From: Raoultibacter phocaeensis
GTDB lineage: Bacteria; Actinomycetota; Coriobacteriia; Coriobacteriales; Eggerthellaceae
Direction of reading: 5' to 3'
Assembly (NCBI RefSeq): GCF_901411515.1
Contig: NZ_CABDUX010000001.1
Span: 992,001-1,056,000, forward strand
Length of the DNA stretch: 64,000 nt
In this document: positions 8,746-18,062 of the stretch, piece after piece
Numbering within the stretch: the first letter of the stretch is position 1
How the letters are laid out: the number at the start of each line of letters is the position of its first letter
Position numbers and translations under genes: made by a program
Notes under the pieces: model-generated
Databases searched by the model: none
What the model was told of the DNA's origin: nothing
What the model saw: the letters and a program-made list of their open reading frames with translations, nothing else

Positions 8746-9468
8746 CTAAAACAGCTTCTTCCCGTTCAAAACCGAGATGCCACATTCTTTGGCGAGGCTG
8801 CTTTGCTTGAACGGGTTGACCTTCTGCACGATGCCGTCACGCTTGAACAGCGAGCCGGTGTTTTTGAACCAGAACGTTTTATCTGCCTCTGTACATTGAT
8901 CTCGGATGGCGAGCACCCACTCGTAATCGCAAACCCGTGCCTCGCGGCTGGTTTCGCCCCCGACGGTTACGTGATCGACCGCATCCAGGTACGGCCTTAG
9001 GTCGATCGGACCGAGAAGGGGCGAGCACGCGATGAAGCGCTTCTTGATGGGATGCGAAACCAAGTGGGGAAGACGCGCATCGGCCATCTCCTGGTTTTCG
9101 ACGGAACAGCCGATGGTGACGTTGTCGTACCCGTTTCCCCAATCGTCGGGAAGCGAGACCTCGAAGCGCTCGATGCGTTTGGTGAGGATGAGGAACTCGA
9201 GATCGGGGCGCTCGCGCATCATGCTCCAGGCATCGATGCGCCACTCGTCGGCTTCTTTGAGGAAGAAATCACTCGCAAAGCACGTGATCACGGTTTTCCC
9301 GCCTGCGATGCGGGGGGCACCCTTTGCGTTTCGGGCGATTGGCTTGTCGAACTCGGCGGTTTTTGCAATCGTGTTCTGGCCGTGCCGCTTGGAGTAAGGG
9401 CCGTAGTAGAAACAGTACGTGCAGCCTTCGCTTGTTTGGTGGCAACCAGTCCAGGGGTCCCAATTCAT
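8746..9468 (-). CDS. DUF5131 family protein (phage Gp37/Gp68-like, radical-SAM-like fold)
   Basis: About 240 residues if translation begins at ATG 9468 (MNWDPWTGC); in-frame ATGs at 9504 and 9498 would add 10-12 residues, and neither has a strong ribosome site. The start contains C-x6-C-x2-C (GCHQTSEGCTYCF), a three-cysteine pattern like that of Fe-S enzymes. It is followed by VITCFASDFF and LEFLILTKRIERF, characteristic of this family. Members occur in phages and scattered bacterial loci and have no proven reaction. Composition is higher in GC than the adjacent membrane protein, so the two need not have arrived together. Confidence 0.8.
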   Translation of the reverse strand: MNWDPWTGCHQTSEGCTYCFYYGPYSKRHGQNTIAKTAEFDKPIARNAKGAPRIAGGKTVITCFASDFFLKEADEWRIDAWSMMRERPDLEFLILTKRIERFEVSLPDDWGNGYDNVTIGCSVENQEMADARLPHLVSHPIKKRFIACSPLLGPIDLRPYLDAVDHVTVGGETSREARVCDYEWVLAIRDQCTEADKTFWFKNTGSLFKRDGIVQKVNPFKQSSLAKECGISVLNGKKLF

Positions 9469-9623
9469 CGGCAGAGCCTTTCTCGTATCAGCAGGCATCG
9501 GCATTCCAGCATACGCGACTTGGCTTTGAAGGGAAGCCCGCACGCGCATGCCGACAAGATCACCTGATTGTTCGGCTTGAGGCGGATTGCAGGGCTGCGA
9601 GGGCTACAAGGGTGCCGCGTCGT

Positions 9624-9721
9624 CACAGAATCGCAGCTTCCACAACCGTGGGCGCAGGTTCCGTGCGTGACGCTCTAGGGATCTTTGCCACAGAATCGCA
9701 GCTTCCACCACCGTGGGCGCA
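9624..9721. repeat. 33-bp direct repeat, two copies
   Basis: A 33-bp unit beginning CACAGAATCGCAGCTTCCAC lies at 9624-9656 and again at 9689-9721 with one mismatch, a 65-bp period. It sits in the 300-nt gap upstream of the XRE regulator. Both copies end in CCGTGGGCGCA. No coding function is seen in this gap. Confidence 0.8.
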
Positions 9722-9844
9722 AGAGTCCAGTTCTATGGAGACCTGCTGAAAAGCTGTACTTTCTGCTGGTCGAACGAGGAGACACGCTTCGTGTCTTGCG
9801 CGTTTCGGCCTCCTTCGCCACAATGAACGAAGAAAGGGGGCACG

Positions 9845-10465
9845 GTGGAGCTTTCCGAAAAACTTCAATCCCTGCGAAAGCGGCAGGGGCTTACGCAGGA
9901 GCAGGTGGCCGATCGCCTCTACGTGTCGCGTACGGCTGTTTCGAAATGGGAGACGGGAAACGGATGCCCCAATCTCGATTCGCTCAAGGCGCTTGCCGCA
10001 CTGTATGGGGTGACGGTTGACGAACTGCTCTCGGGCGATGAGCTCATCACGCTTGCGACAAAGGAGAACCGTGCGAATCTCGAGCGCACCCAGTGTCTGG
10101 TTGCGGGTCTGCTCGACATACTGGCGCTATCGTTTGCCTTCCTTCCCCTTGCGGGAATTCCGGAAGGATCGTTCGTTCGAGCCGTCTCGCTCGTCGAATA
10201 CTATGAAGCGACGGGCTTTACCGTTGGGTACTTCGTTCTCCTCGGAACGTTGGCGGCAGCAGGCGTCGTCGAGCTAGTTGCCGGTGCCTTCGGCAGCAGC
10301 CGCATGCGATCCAGAAGCGCCGCAGCCTCGCTCGGCATCCAGGCGGTGGCGATCATGCTGTTCGCGGCATCGAGGCAACCGTACGTAACGGTGTTTCTGT
10401 TCATATTCTTTGCCGTGAAAACAGCTCTGCTCTTTGCAGCCCACAGAAATCCAGTGAGACGATAA
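9845..10465 (+). CDS. XRE-family regulator with C-terminal membrane domain
   Basis: 206 residues from GTG 9845, preceded by AAAGGGGG. Residues 5-60 are a helix-turn-helix of the Cro/C1 type (LRKRQGLTQEQVADRLYVSRTAVSKWETG). The rest holds about four hydrophobic segments (for example LLDILALSFAFLPLAGI and YFVLLGTLAAAGVVELVAGAF). The layout is a membrane-tethered DNA-binding protein, a common design in gut Actinobacteria and Firmicutes. The ligand and target are unknown. The PAP2 gene follows after about 170 nt in the same direction. Confidence 0.85.
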   Translation: MELSEKLQSLRKRQGLTQEQVADRLYVSRTAVSKWETGNGCPNLDSLKALAALYGVTVDELLSGDELITLATKENRANLERTQCLVAGLLDILALSFAFLPLAGIPEGSFVRAVSLVEYYEATGFTVGYFVLLGTLAAAGVVELVAGAFGSSRMRSRSAAASLGIQAVAIMLFAASRQPYVTVFLFIFFAVKTALLFAAHRNPVRR

Positions 10466-10632
10466 GCGCCTGACGAGGCGTTCGCCCCGCATGGTGTCGC
10501 CGTGCGCGTCGATTCGCGGGCATGCGACACGAATCGGTTCTTGCCCTGCGCGCAGCAATGCGAAACTCTTGCAACGTGAAAGCCCTGGGTGCGAATGTGC
10601 CCCAGTGGCGAATCGATGGAAGGAGTTTCCGT

Positions 10633-11265
10633 ATGGAGCTTACCGCGCAAGCCCTATGGCTCAACATGGCGTTTGGTCCTTTTGACTACGCCGTTTTGCA
10701 GGTGCTGCATCACCTTGCAGAAGCGGCCGGATGGGTGCTTACGCCGTTTTTCGGCCTTATCAGCTTGATTGGAGAAAAGGGCGTAGTGTTCTTCATACTC
10801 GGCATCGTGCTTGTCGTGTATAAGAAGACAAGAGTTTGGGGCCTGTGCATGCTCGCGGCTGTATGCATCGGCGCACTGCTCACGAACATCATCCTGAAAG
10901 ATCTGATCGATCGACCGCGCCCGTTCGTTGACGAGGCGGGGGCTTTTTACGCATGGTGGCAGTACGTGGGAGCTCCCGAAGAATCAGGAGGATCGTTTCC
11001 CTCGGGGCACGTGACCGCTGCCGCTGCGGCGATGACGGCGCTTGTGCTTGCGGGCGGTCCCCGATACCTGTGGGCCGCCGTGCCAACAGTCGGCGCGATG
11101 GCCCTTTCGCGTCTGTATTTCATGGCGCACTACCCATCCGACGTGATCGCGGCAATGATCGTCGGTGTTGTGGCGGCGGTGCTCGCGTGGTTGCTGGTGC
11201 GTGCTGGTTGGTCGTATCACACCAGACGATTGCCATCGCACGCGCGAACCCAGGATGCCGACTGA
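10633..11265 (+). CDS. PAP2-family membrane phosphatase
   Basis: 210 residues from ATG 10633, preceded by GGAAGGA at 8 nt; a longer upstream frame has no ribosome site. All three phosphatase signatures are present: K-x6-RP (KDLIDRPRP), PSGH, and SR-x5-H-x3-D (SRLYFMAHYPSD). Five or six membrane segments surround them. Members dephosphorylate undecaprenyl pyrophosphate or phosphatidylglycerol phosphate at the outer membrane face. The exact lipid substrate cannot be read here. The gene stands alone. Confidence 0.88.
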   Translation: MELTAQALWLNMAFGPFDYAVLQVLHHLAEAAGWVLTPFFGLISLIGEKGVVFFILGIVLVVYKKTRVWGLCMLAAVCIGALLTNIILKDLIDRPRPFVDEAGAFYAWWQYVGAPEESGGSFPSGHVTAAAAAMTALVLAGGPRYLWAAVPTVGAMALSRLYFMAHYPSDVIAAMIVGVVAAVLAWLLVRAGWSYHTRRLPSHARTQDAD

Positions 11266-11575
11266 ACAGAGGGGCTCTCACTCAATCCCGAGTATACAGA
11301 GTTCACGCGTCTGACCAGCTTGTCCGTCTAGCCTCGAAACGCGGATTATCTGCGGAAGCGGAGGTAGGCCGCAGCCAGCGCGAGCTCCTGTCTCCATAAC
11401 GCCGCCCGCTTCCTCTGCGCGTGCCAATCTGCAATTAGGCAACGGGCAATCTTGCTGGCTTACTGTTCTTGTCTCGATGGCTGCATGGCTGACGTTGCAA
11501 AGCAGCGGATAGAGATGAAATATTATCTGAATTTCGGTCAAGAAAGGCGCATGTAAGGTTATAATCCATTACCAT
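11266..11575. other. Intergenic region before tRNA-Gly
   Basis: No gene with a convincing start is seen. The only element recognised is a TATAAT box at 11560-11565, 10 nt before the tRNA 5' end, which is probably the -10 of the tRNA promoter. No matching -35 is evident. Confidence 0.5.
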
Positions 11576-11649
11576 GCGGGCGTGGTTCAATGGTAGAACT
11601 TGAGCTTCCCAAGCTTACAACGCGGGTTCGATTCCCGTCGCCCGCTCCA
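11576..11649 (+). tRNA. tRNA-Gly (anticodon CCC)
   Basis: A full cloverleaf can be drawn. The acceptor stem is GCGGGCG with CGCCCGC, and the D arm is GTTC-loop-GAAC. The anticodon arm TGAGC-TTCCCAA-GCTTA gives CCC, and the T arm is GCGGG-TTCGATT-CCCGT. Discriminator T is followed by an encoded CCA (11647-11649). CCC reads GGG codons. Confidence 0.95.
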
Positions 11650-11660
11650 TATGCAGCCGG

Positions 11661-11688
11661 ATAGCCCCAAGCGGGGCTATTTTTCTTT
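11661..11688 (+). terminator. Intrinsic terminator after tRNA-Gly
   Basis: ATAGCCCC-AAG-CGGGGCTAT followed by TTTTCTTTCT. It lies 11 nt after the tRNA and overlaps the end of the convergent gene at 11677. Confidence 0.9.
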
Positions 11689-12147
11689 CTCTCGCCCGTG
11701 TGCGTGTGACTCTGTACCGTGGCGTGCCTCCGCGATCAAGGATCCCACTTCGGCAAGCGATTCGGCGGTTCCTTGCATCATGCGGTAATAGCTGTATACG
11801 CAAAAATAAAAGAGGAGGATTCCGCCGTATGCCGCGAGAGCTTCGGGCCGCACCTCAGTGAGGCCGATTGCAGCAAATAAACCGAGGAACAGCGGAATGC
11901 CGACCACGCCGAATATGTCGCTCGCCGTTTTGTAGTGAGCGTGCGCAGCGCGCAAGGCGGCTTCAAGCTTGAAGCGATCCTGCTCGTCAAGCGATTCGAA
12001 GGCCGCGCGATACCGTTCGTCGTAGCAAGGGACCGCTCCAGCTAAAAGACCGCTGCTGAGCGCCGTCGCGCGTATCCACGCGCTCACCTTCATGGTGCGG
12101 GCTGCTTCGGGCATCTTCTCTATCAAGGTTGCTACGGTTTTTTTCAC
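11677..12147 (-). CDS. Small membrane protein of unknown function
   Basis: 156 residues if GTG 12147 is used; AAAGGA lies 6 nt upstream, and the longer frame from 12195 has no ribosome site. A cationic start (KKTVATLIEKM) is followed by a first half that looks helical and soluble. Two membrane helices lie near residues 80-98 and 105-125 (IFGVVGIPLFLGLFAAIGL; YGGILLFYFCVYSYY). The tail is polar and ends in charged residues (HGREKEK). I do not recognise the family. It converges on the tRNA and shares its terminator. Confidence 0.65.
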   Translation of the reverse strand: MKKTVATLIEKMPEAARTMKVSAWIRATALSSGLLAGAVPCYDERYRAAFESLDEQDRFKLEAALRAAHAHYKTASDIFGVVGIPLFLGLFAAIGLTEVRPEALAAYGGILLFYFCVYSYYRMMQGTAESLAEVGSLIAEARHGTESHAHGREKEK

Positions 12148-12371
12148 GGGCGTTCCTTTCGCGGTCGGGCGGAAGGATTCTACCACCTCGGGCAATCCAG
12201 CCTATTCGATTCGCGGCCTTATATCGTAATCTCATACCTAAAACCGTATCCAGCCTGTTTTCGCCGTGTTGCCCATCCCGTAGTAGAATGCCTGTTGTAA
12301 CCATGCACCGCGGAGCTGTGCGCTCTGCGTGCGGGGGCTTTCGCCTCCCGCCAAACCGACAGGAGCATCTC

Positions 12372-13022
12372 ATGCAACGCCGCTTCGATACCTTCATCTT
12401 CGATCTCGATGGGACTCTGCTCGATACGCTCCCCGACCTCGTTGCGCTGACGAACCGGGCGCTTGCCGATTCGGGCTTTCCCGCGCGGACCGAAGACGAG
12501 ATACTCAGCTTCGTCGGCAACGGGGTCCGAGCCCTGATGGATCAGGCCGTTCCGCTCGGAACCGAGCCGGCGGCTGCAGAGGCAGCTATGCAGCTGTGGC
12601 GCGAGCTGTACCCAGCTTGCGGCATCGAGCTCACCGTAGCTTACGACGGCATCGCCGAGTTGCTTGCCGAGCTTAAGGCGCGCGGGAAAAAGCTTGCCGT
12701 GCTCTCGAACAAGTTCGATCAAGGGGTGCGCGACCTCATCCCCCTGTTCTTTCCCGATACCTTCGATGTGGTGCACGGCGAATGCAAAGACATTCCCCGC
12801 AAGCCCGATCCCGCAGGGCTGCTCCACACCATCGAAGAGCTCGGGGCGAACCCGGAAACGACGGCGTACGTGGGCGATTCGGGAAGCGATATGCTCACCG
12901 GGCATCGCGCGGGTGTATTCGCGATCGGTGTTTCCTGGGGATATCGCTCCGTCGATGAGCTGCAGCAAAACGGTGCGCTCGCAATCGTGCACGAGCCGGC
13001 AGAAATCCTCGCGTTTGCGTAG
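12372..13022 (+). CDS. gph: HAD-superfamily phosphatase (phosphoglycolate phosphatase-like)
   Basis: 216 residues from ATG 12372, 6 nt after AGGAG. The HAD motifs are complete. Motif I is FDLDGTLLDT with the nucleophile Asp near residue 10, motif II is LSN, motif III is a Lys in KPDP, and motif IV is GDSGSD. The cap domain lies between motifs I and II, as in the Gph/PGMB subfamily. Gph clears 2-phosphoglycolate formed in repair of oxidised DNA ends, but related HADs act on other small phosphates, so the substrate is inferred. Single-gene unit. Confidence 0.8.
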   Translation: MQRRFDTFIFDLDGTLLDTLPDLVALTNRALADSGFPARTEDEILSFVGNGVRALMDQAVPLGTEPAAAEAAMQLWRELYPACGIELTVAYDGIAELLAELKARGKKLAVLSNKFDQGVRDLIPLFFPDTFDVVHGECKDIPRKPDPAGLLHTIEELGANPETTAYVGDSGSDMLTGHRAGVFAIGVSWGYRSVDELQQNGALAIVHEPAEILAFA

Positions 13023-13181
13023 GGCGAGCATGCGTACTCTGGGCAGTGCAGCGGGGTCTCATATGGAAGCACCGTCCCGTTCACGTGGCTATTTTATGGG
13101 ATTGTGCGTTCGATGGTAGAATAGTAAGCTCGGAATCGGCATGCTCGTTCGGTGTCGAGTTGCATACCTAGGAGTTTGTAC

Positions 13182-14756
13182 ATGGCATCACGGAATCCTC
13201 AATCGAACCGTCCGCCGCGTTCTTCGCATACACCGCCCTCGGTTCGCGCCGCCCGTTCGGCACGCGCCGCTCAGTCGGGGCGCATCGCTTCTAAGTCGGC
13301 CGCGCAATCCTTTGCCCGGCAAGACCCCGATACCCCGACGAGCCATCAGGCGTATCGCTCGGCATACACGCCAGGTTCGCAAGGCAAGGGGGCAAACAGC
13401 GCCTATGCTCGCCAAGCCCCTGCTTCGGGTCAGTACTCCCGCAATAACCCCCAGTATTCGAAAGCGGCAAAGAAGAAGGGCCGCGGGAAAAAGATAGCCA
13501 TCGGCGTGGTATGCACGCTGCTGGTCTTGGTGTTGGGTGGAGGCACCGCCATGGCGCTCTACGTCAACAACATCAACAATGCGCTTCAAGGCGATAAGAG
13601 CGAAGAAGAGAAAATGGCCATTCAGGACGTGCTCGCTCCGAAAAAGAGCTTTAACGAGCCGTTCTACATCATGCTCATCGGCTCCGATGCACGCGAAGAC
13701 AGCGATGAGATGGGGCAGCGCTCCGATACGAACATCGTTGTGCGTGTCGATCCGACTACGTGCGTGGTGAGCCTTGTGTCCATCCCCCGCGATACGATGA
13801 TCGACATCGATGGGTACGGCAGAAACAAGTTCAATGCGGCGTACAACTACGGTGGTGCAAGTGCAACCATCAAAGAGGCCAACCAGCTTCTCGGCGTCGA
13901 CATCTCGCACTATGCTGAGATCAACTTCGAGAAACTCATCGAACTGGTAGATGTGATCGGCGGTGTCGAAATCGACGTGCAGGATCGAATCAACGATCCT
14001 GATGCCGGCCCCGTTATCATCGAGGCGGGGCTGCAAACGCTCAACGGCGAGGCGGCTCTCGTATACGCGCGCAGCCGCATGTTCGTCGACGGTGATTTTA
14101 CGAGGACCACGCACCAGCGCGAGCTGATCGAAGCCATCGTCAAGAAGGTGCTTTCGTTGCCGGTGACCGATCTGCCCGGCGTCATCGAGAAGGCTGCCAG
14201 CTGCGTGACCACCGATTTATCGGTGTCGGACATTATTGCGCTTGCGACGCAATTCCAAGACCTTGGCAAGCTCACCATGTATTCCGCTATGGTTCCTACA
14301 GCCATCGTGCCGTATCTGATCGATGGAGTGTCCTATGTCGTATCCGACGGCACGTCGCTCGCGGAGATGATGAAGCTTGTCGAAGCAGGGGAGGATCCGA
14401 GCGTGATCGATCCTGCCCCTGCTTTCGATGCGTCCATGATTCCCTCGGGTCTCGGGGGAGGCGAGCAATCGTATAGCAACAGCTACGACAGCTACAGTTA
14501 CGAAGATTATTCGGGCAACGATTATTCGTACAACGACGGCGGAGGCTACCAGGATTACGGCGGAGGATCCGGTTACCCCGATCAGGGCGGCTCTGGTACA
14601 GGTGGCAACGATTATTCGGGTGGTGACGATTCGAACGGCGGATCATCGGGCGGCGGATCGGCAGAAGGCGGCGGCGCGGTCGAACAACCGAGCGGTTCGT
14701 CAGGCGATGCAGTTGCAAGCGGCGGCGACGGAGCAGGAGTCGCGAACGCTGCTTAA
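13182..14756 (+). CDS. LytR-CpsA-Psr (LCP) family cell-wall glycopolymer transferase
   Basis: 524 residues from ATG 13182, 7 nt after AGGAG. Residues 1-100 are disordered and basic (inside), a single membrane helix spans about 104-127, and the LCP domain is extracellular (roughly 150-350). Family motifs are visible: SIPRDT, YGRNKFNAAYNYGG, YARSRM and the arginines of FTRTTHQRE. LCP enzymes move polyprenyl-linked anionic glycopolymers onto peptidoglycan. From about residue 425 on the tail is a low-complexity run of Ser, Gly, Tyr, Asp and Asn, unusual in length. It may be a wall-spanning spacer. Confidence 0.9.
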   Translation: MASRNPQSNRPPRSSHTPPSVRAARSARAAQSGRIASKSAAQSFARQDPDTPTSHQAYRSAYTPGSQGKGANSAYARQAPASGQYSRNNPQYSKAAKKKGRGKKIAIGVVCTLLVLVLGGGTAMALYVNNINNALQGDKSEEEKMAIQDVLAPKKSFNEPFYIMLIGSDAREDSDEMGQRSDTNIVVRVDPTTCVVSLVSIPRDTMIDIDGYGRNKFNAAYNYGGASATIKEANQLLGVDISHYAEINFEKLIELVDVIGGVEIDVQDRINDPDAGPVIIEAGLQTLNGEAALVYARSRMFVDGDFTRTTHQRELIEAIVKKVLSLPVTDLPGVIEKAASCVTTDLSVSDIIALATQFQDLGKLTMYSAMVPTAIVPYLIDGVSYVVSDGTSLAEMMKLVEAGEDPSVIDPAPAFDASMIPSGLGGGEQSYSNSYDSYSYEDYSGNDYSYNDGGGYQDYGGGSGYPDQGGSGTGGNDYSGGDDSNGGSSGGGSAEGGGAVEQPSGSSGDAVASGGDGAGVANAA

Positions 14757-14827
14757 GCTCGTATCGCGCTGTTCTTACTGTAATTGTAATCTTCGTGTAG
14801 CAAACCCCTGGTATTACGGACGAAGAG

Positions 14828-14854
14828 AAACGCCCCCGACACTCGGGGGCGTTT
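14828..14854. terminator. Bidirectional intrinsic terminator
   Basis: AAACGCCCCCGA-CAC-TCGGGGGCGTTT, a perfect 12-bp stem with A and T tracts at its ends. It separates the convergent LCP gene and the Fe-S subunit gene at 14876. Confidence 0.9.
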
Positions 14855-14875
14855 ACTGATTTCGAGGTTTTGTGC

Positions 14876-15442
14876 CTAAATATAATATACTGAAGGACCT
14901 GTTCCCTCTTCTTCCTTCCACTGGTGTCCGTTTTTGCTCATGATCAGCTTGCTTACTTCGCTCTCGGGATTGTTGATATCGCCAAAGAACCGCGCTTGAC
15001 CAGGACAGGATTCGACGCAGAAGGGAAGCTCCCCGGTGCTAACTCTCCCGGCACAGAAATTGCATTTGGTGGAGAGGTTAGCTTCTTCGTCGACGACGGG
15101 CATTGAGTAAGGGCATGCAGCAACGCATGTGCCGCATCCTATGCACACTTCAGCATCGTTGGAGACGATTCCCGTCGATTCGTCTTTTTGCATGGCTCCC
15201 GTGGGACAGTTGGCAACGCACGATGGTTTTTCGCAATGGTTGCATACGAGCGGACGGAATGAAAGACGGACGTCTGGAAATGTCCCGGTCGCTTGATAGA
15301 GAGTGTCCCCATCAAGGCTCTCGATGCGGTTCCAGTAGCGATCGCCTGTGATTTCGTTGCATACCTTGCAGCTGACCACGCACGTTTGGCAGCCGAAGCA
15401 ACGAGTGGTGTCGATAACCATGCCGTATTGAATGTCGCTCAT
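14876..15442 (-). CDS. Four-cluster Fe-S electron-transfer subunit (DmsB/PhsB-like)
   Basis: 188 residues. Four cysteine groups are visible: RCFGCQTCVVSC (15-25), CNHCEKPSCVANC, CIGCGTCVAACP and CNFC...CVESCP. Together they can bind four [4Fe-4S] clusters and form a wire to the catalytic subunit. It lies 11 nt after the molybdopterin subunit gene (15454-17946), clearly one operon. There is no Tat signal, so it would ride with the catalytic subunit. No DmsC-like membrane anchor gene follows, because the operon ends at a terminator. The quinol-side partner must be elsewhere or absent. Confidence 0.92.
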   Translation of the reverse strand: MSDIQYGMVIDTTRCFGCQTCVVSCKVCNEITGDRYWNRIESLDGDTLYQATGTFPDVRLSFRPLVCNHCEKPSCVANCPTGAMQKDESTGIVSNDAEVCIGCGTCVAACPYSMPVVDEEANLSTKCNFCAGRVSTGELPFCVESCPGQARFFGDINNPESEVSKLIMSKNGHQWKEEEGTGPSVYYI

Positions 15443-15453
15443 TGTTCTTCCCC

Positions 15454-17946
15454 CTATGCTTTTTCGACTTCAACGAGCACATCGTATAGTGCAGCGTTTG
15501 ACTGGCTGTAGAATTCTTCCGCTTCGTTTTTCTTGTAATGTGTCAGATATTGATAGTTGCCTTCGATGAAATGGTCAGGCGTCCATCCATGGGGTATGGC
15601 AACCGAGCCAGGGACGATCCCCTCGGTCAGAAAAGCTCTTACTTTGCATTCGCCTCTGTCGTTATACACTCGTACGACGTCGCCGTGTTGTATGCCACGT
15701 GATTCGGCGTCCTTCGTGTTCATCTGAAGCTGCGGCTCGGTTCCTACTGCTTTAAGCGAATCGGCAAGCATATGCTGGGTGTGAATAGTGATCCTATCGT
15801 GATATTGGAGAAAGACAAGAGGATACTTTTCGCCCAGTTCGCCATGAGGATCTTCGTGGGGCGGGCGATACGTGGGAACGTGAAGGCCGAATTGAGCAAG
15901 AGAATCGGTATAGAACTCGAAGCGCCCTGAGTCGGTTAAGAACTTTTTGTCACCCCAGTTGAAGACTGGTTCGAAAATACCGTCCTCACGGCCGTAAATG
16001 CCGTCTTCCTTGAAGGTTTCAAAATCGAGATTCTTTACTCCTGGGTGATCGCTTGTGACGAATTCGCGGATCCACTCTTCATCGGTACAAGGCCAATATT
16101 CTTCAACGCCGACTTTCGGGGCGAGCATCGTCATGATTTCGCAGTCTGTCTTGCTTTCGCCCAAGGGAGCGATATGGGGTTGATTGAGTTGAATCCACGG
16201 TACACGATCGTTAATGTCCCAGGATTCCCAATTGGTGGTGGCGGGGAGGACGATGTCAGAGTATTTTGCCGTCATGGTCCAAAACGGATCGCAGGTAACG
16301 ATAAAATCAACGGCAGGAAGAACCTCGTCGACAATCTTATGCAAATCAGGACTCATGTTGACGAAGTTGGAGGTAGCGAACCACAGAAACTTGACTTTCC
16401 CCTCAATAGCTTTATCGTAAAACTCAGAAGTCTTGTGTTCCAGGTTTCCTACTTGCACTGCCGATAGGTAAGCGGGTCCTCTACTGTCCCCACCTGTGTC
16501 CATCCACCTTTCAAAGTTGAGCGCACTTCCTGTGTAATCGACTGGTTTGAGGGGGTTTCCAATGCCCTGAGAGTAGATATGGCTTGCCCCACCGCCGCTT
16601 TTACCAATATTTCCGCAGATGGCAGCCAGGGTTCCTACGGCTCTGAAAGGGAGGAACGAGTAATTTACGCGCTGGATTCCTTGCGTCATGCGAATACCCG
16701 CGGGTTTTGCGGAAGCGTATTCATATGCAAGCGTTTCTATCGTATCTTGCGCAAGGCCGGTGATAGCGCTTGCCGTTCCCAGGTCATAGGCAGCAACTTC
16801 TTTAAGCAGATCATCAAAAGTTGGATGACAGGCAACGCCATCGACGACAAACGAGCCGCTCAATGCGAGGGTGCTTTCGGGTCCCGAGGTTCCATCGTCG
16901 TTTCCTCCTGCGTCAGCAGGATCGATCTCGATGGCTGCGTTCGCTGCGGTATCCCAAGCAACGTATGTTCCCTCGTTGGGATGGAGATACTCCCCGGTCG
17001 CGTCATCGACAAGCAAGGGCGCGCATGAATAATTTGCAAGCCAAGTTTTGTCGTGAAGATCGTTCTCGATGATAAGCTTCATCATCGCTAAAGCGAGAAC
17101 GGGGTCCGTTTGGGGTCGGATGGGGACCCATTGGTCGGCCATGGCGGCAGTCGAGCTCAACCTAGGGTCGATGACTATGAATTTCGCTCCGTTCTCCTTT
17201 GCGTTTAGCAGATACTTAGCCTCGGAGGTGTGGGTGTCCATAGAATTGCCGCCCCACCAGATGATAAGCTCCGAATTCATGTAGTCTCGCGTGTCGTGGC
17301 CGGCACGTTGTGCCCCATACATCATGTCCATGGCAACGGAAGCTCCGTGGTCGGACATAATCCCCTCCACTGTCCAAATGGCGGCTCCTAAGCAATTCGC
17401 CATACGCATGGGCGATTCCCATGCGAGTTTTGCCATGTTGCCGGTGAAGTAGTAAAACGTCGCAAGCTTCGGATCTTCGTCGAGAACGGCATTGAGTTTT
17501 TCAGCGATTGTATCGATCGCCTCGTCCCAGCTGATGCGTTCGAAGTCTCCTGAACCGCGCTCGCCCGTACGCTTCATGGGGTACATGGTGCGTACCGTTT
17601 CGTCTTGAATGCGTTGAATGTATGAGATGCCTCGCAAACAGCAGTTGGCGTAATCAGGGCGACCGGGCATTTGCCCCGGTTCGATTGCGACGAGTTTGCC
17701 GTCACGGATCGTTCCTTGCAAACTGCAGGCCGAGTTGCAGTTGTACGAGCAGAATCCATGAACGATTCGCTGCTCTGCAGCGTCGGATTGCGCGGTGCCG
17801 GCGTTTTGCTCTGGAATTTCGCTAGCGCAACCCGCCATGCCCGTTCCAAGCACCGAGGCAACTGTGATGGTGCCGACGCCTTTGACAAAGGTTCGGCGTG
17901 ACAGCTTCCCGTCTTTATGAAAATATTCAAATCCCCTGCTACCCAT
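15454..17946 (-). CDS. Tat-exported molybdopterin oxidoreductase, DMSO reductase family catalytic subunit
   Basis: 830 residues from ATG 17946, 9 nt after AAGGAG. The twin-arginine signal (SRRTFVKG, near residue 16) precedes an AGC lipobox-like site. An N-terminal [4Fe-4S] site reads CSYNCNSAC and later NCCLRG. The molybdopterin domains follow (WWGGNSMDTHTSEAKY; FIVIDPRLSSTAAMADQWVPIRPQTD), and the C-terminal dinucleotide-binding barrel has GDVVRVYNDRGECKVRAFL. The likely Mo ligand is in MSDHGAS, probably Ser, which would suit an oxyanion/S- or N-oxide reductase; this is inference. Substrate unknown. Partner: the Fe-S subunit just downstream. Confidence 0.92.
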   Translation of the reverse strand: MGSRGFEYFHKDGKLSRRTFVKGVGTITVASVLGTGMAGCASEIPEQNAGTAQSDAAEQRIVHGFCSYNCNSACSLQGTIRDGKLVAIEPGQMPGRPDYANCCLRGISYIQRIQDETVRTMYPMKRTGERGSGDFERISWDEAIDTIAEKLNAVLDEDPKLATFYYFTGNMAKLAWESPMRMANCLGAAIWTVEGIMSDHGASVAMDMMYGAQRAGHDTRDYMNSELIIWWGGNSMDTHTSEAKYLLNAKENGAKFIVIDPRLSSTAAMADQWVPIRPQTDPVLALAMMKLIIENDLHDKTWLANYSCAPLLVDDATGEYLHPNEGTYVAWDTAANAAIEIDPADAGGNDDGTSGPESTLALSGSFVVDGVACHPTFDDLLKEVAAYDLGTASAITGLAQDTIETLAYEYASAKPAGIRMTQGIQRVNYSFLPFRAVGTLAAICGNIGKSGGGASHIYSQGIGNPLKPVDYTGSALNFERWMDTGGDSRGPAYLSAVQVGNLEHKTSEFYDKAIEGKVKFLWFATSNFVNMSPDLHKIVDEVLPAVDFIVTCDPFWTMTAKYSDIVLPATTNWESWDINDRVPWIQLNQPHIAPLGESKTDCEIMTMLAPKVGVEEYWPCTDEEWIREFVTSDHPGVKNLDFETFKEDGIYGREDGIFEPVFNWGDKKFLTDSGRFEFYTDSLAQFGLHVPTYRPPHEDPHGELGEKYPLVFLQYHDRITIHTQHMLADSLKAVGTEPQLQMNTKDAESRGIQHGDVVRVYNDRGECKVRAFLTEGIVPGSVAIPHGWTPDHFIEGNYQYLTHYKKNEAEEFYSQSNAALYDVLVEVEKA

Positions 17947-18062
17947 ATTTCTTGCTCCTTCCCTCTGCTTCCATACCGTACTTCGGTGCAAAGAAGCACC
18001 CAACCGAAGTAAAGGATACCGACAGAAAGAGAAAGCTTCATCGCTAGATAAGGTTCTTGAGC

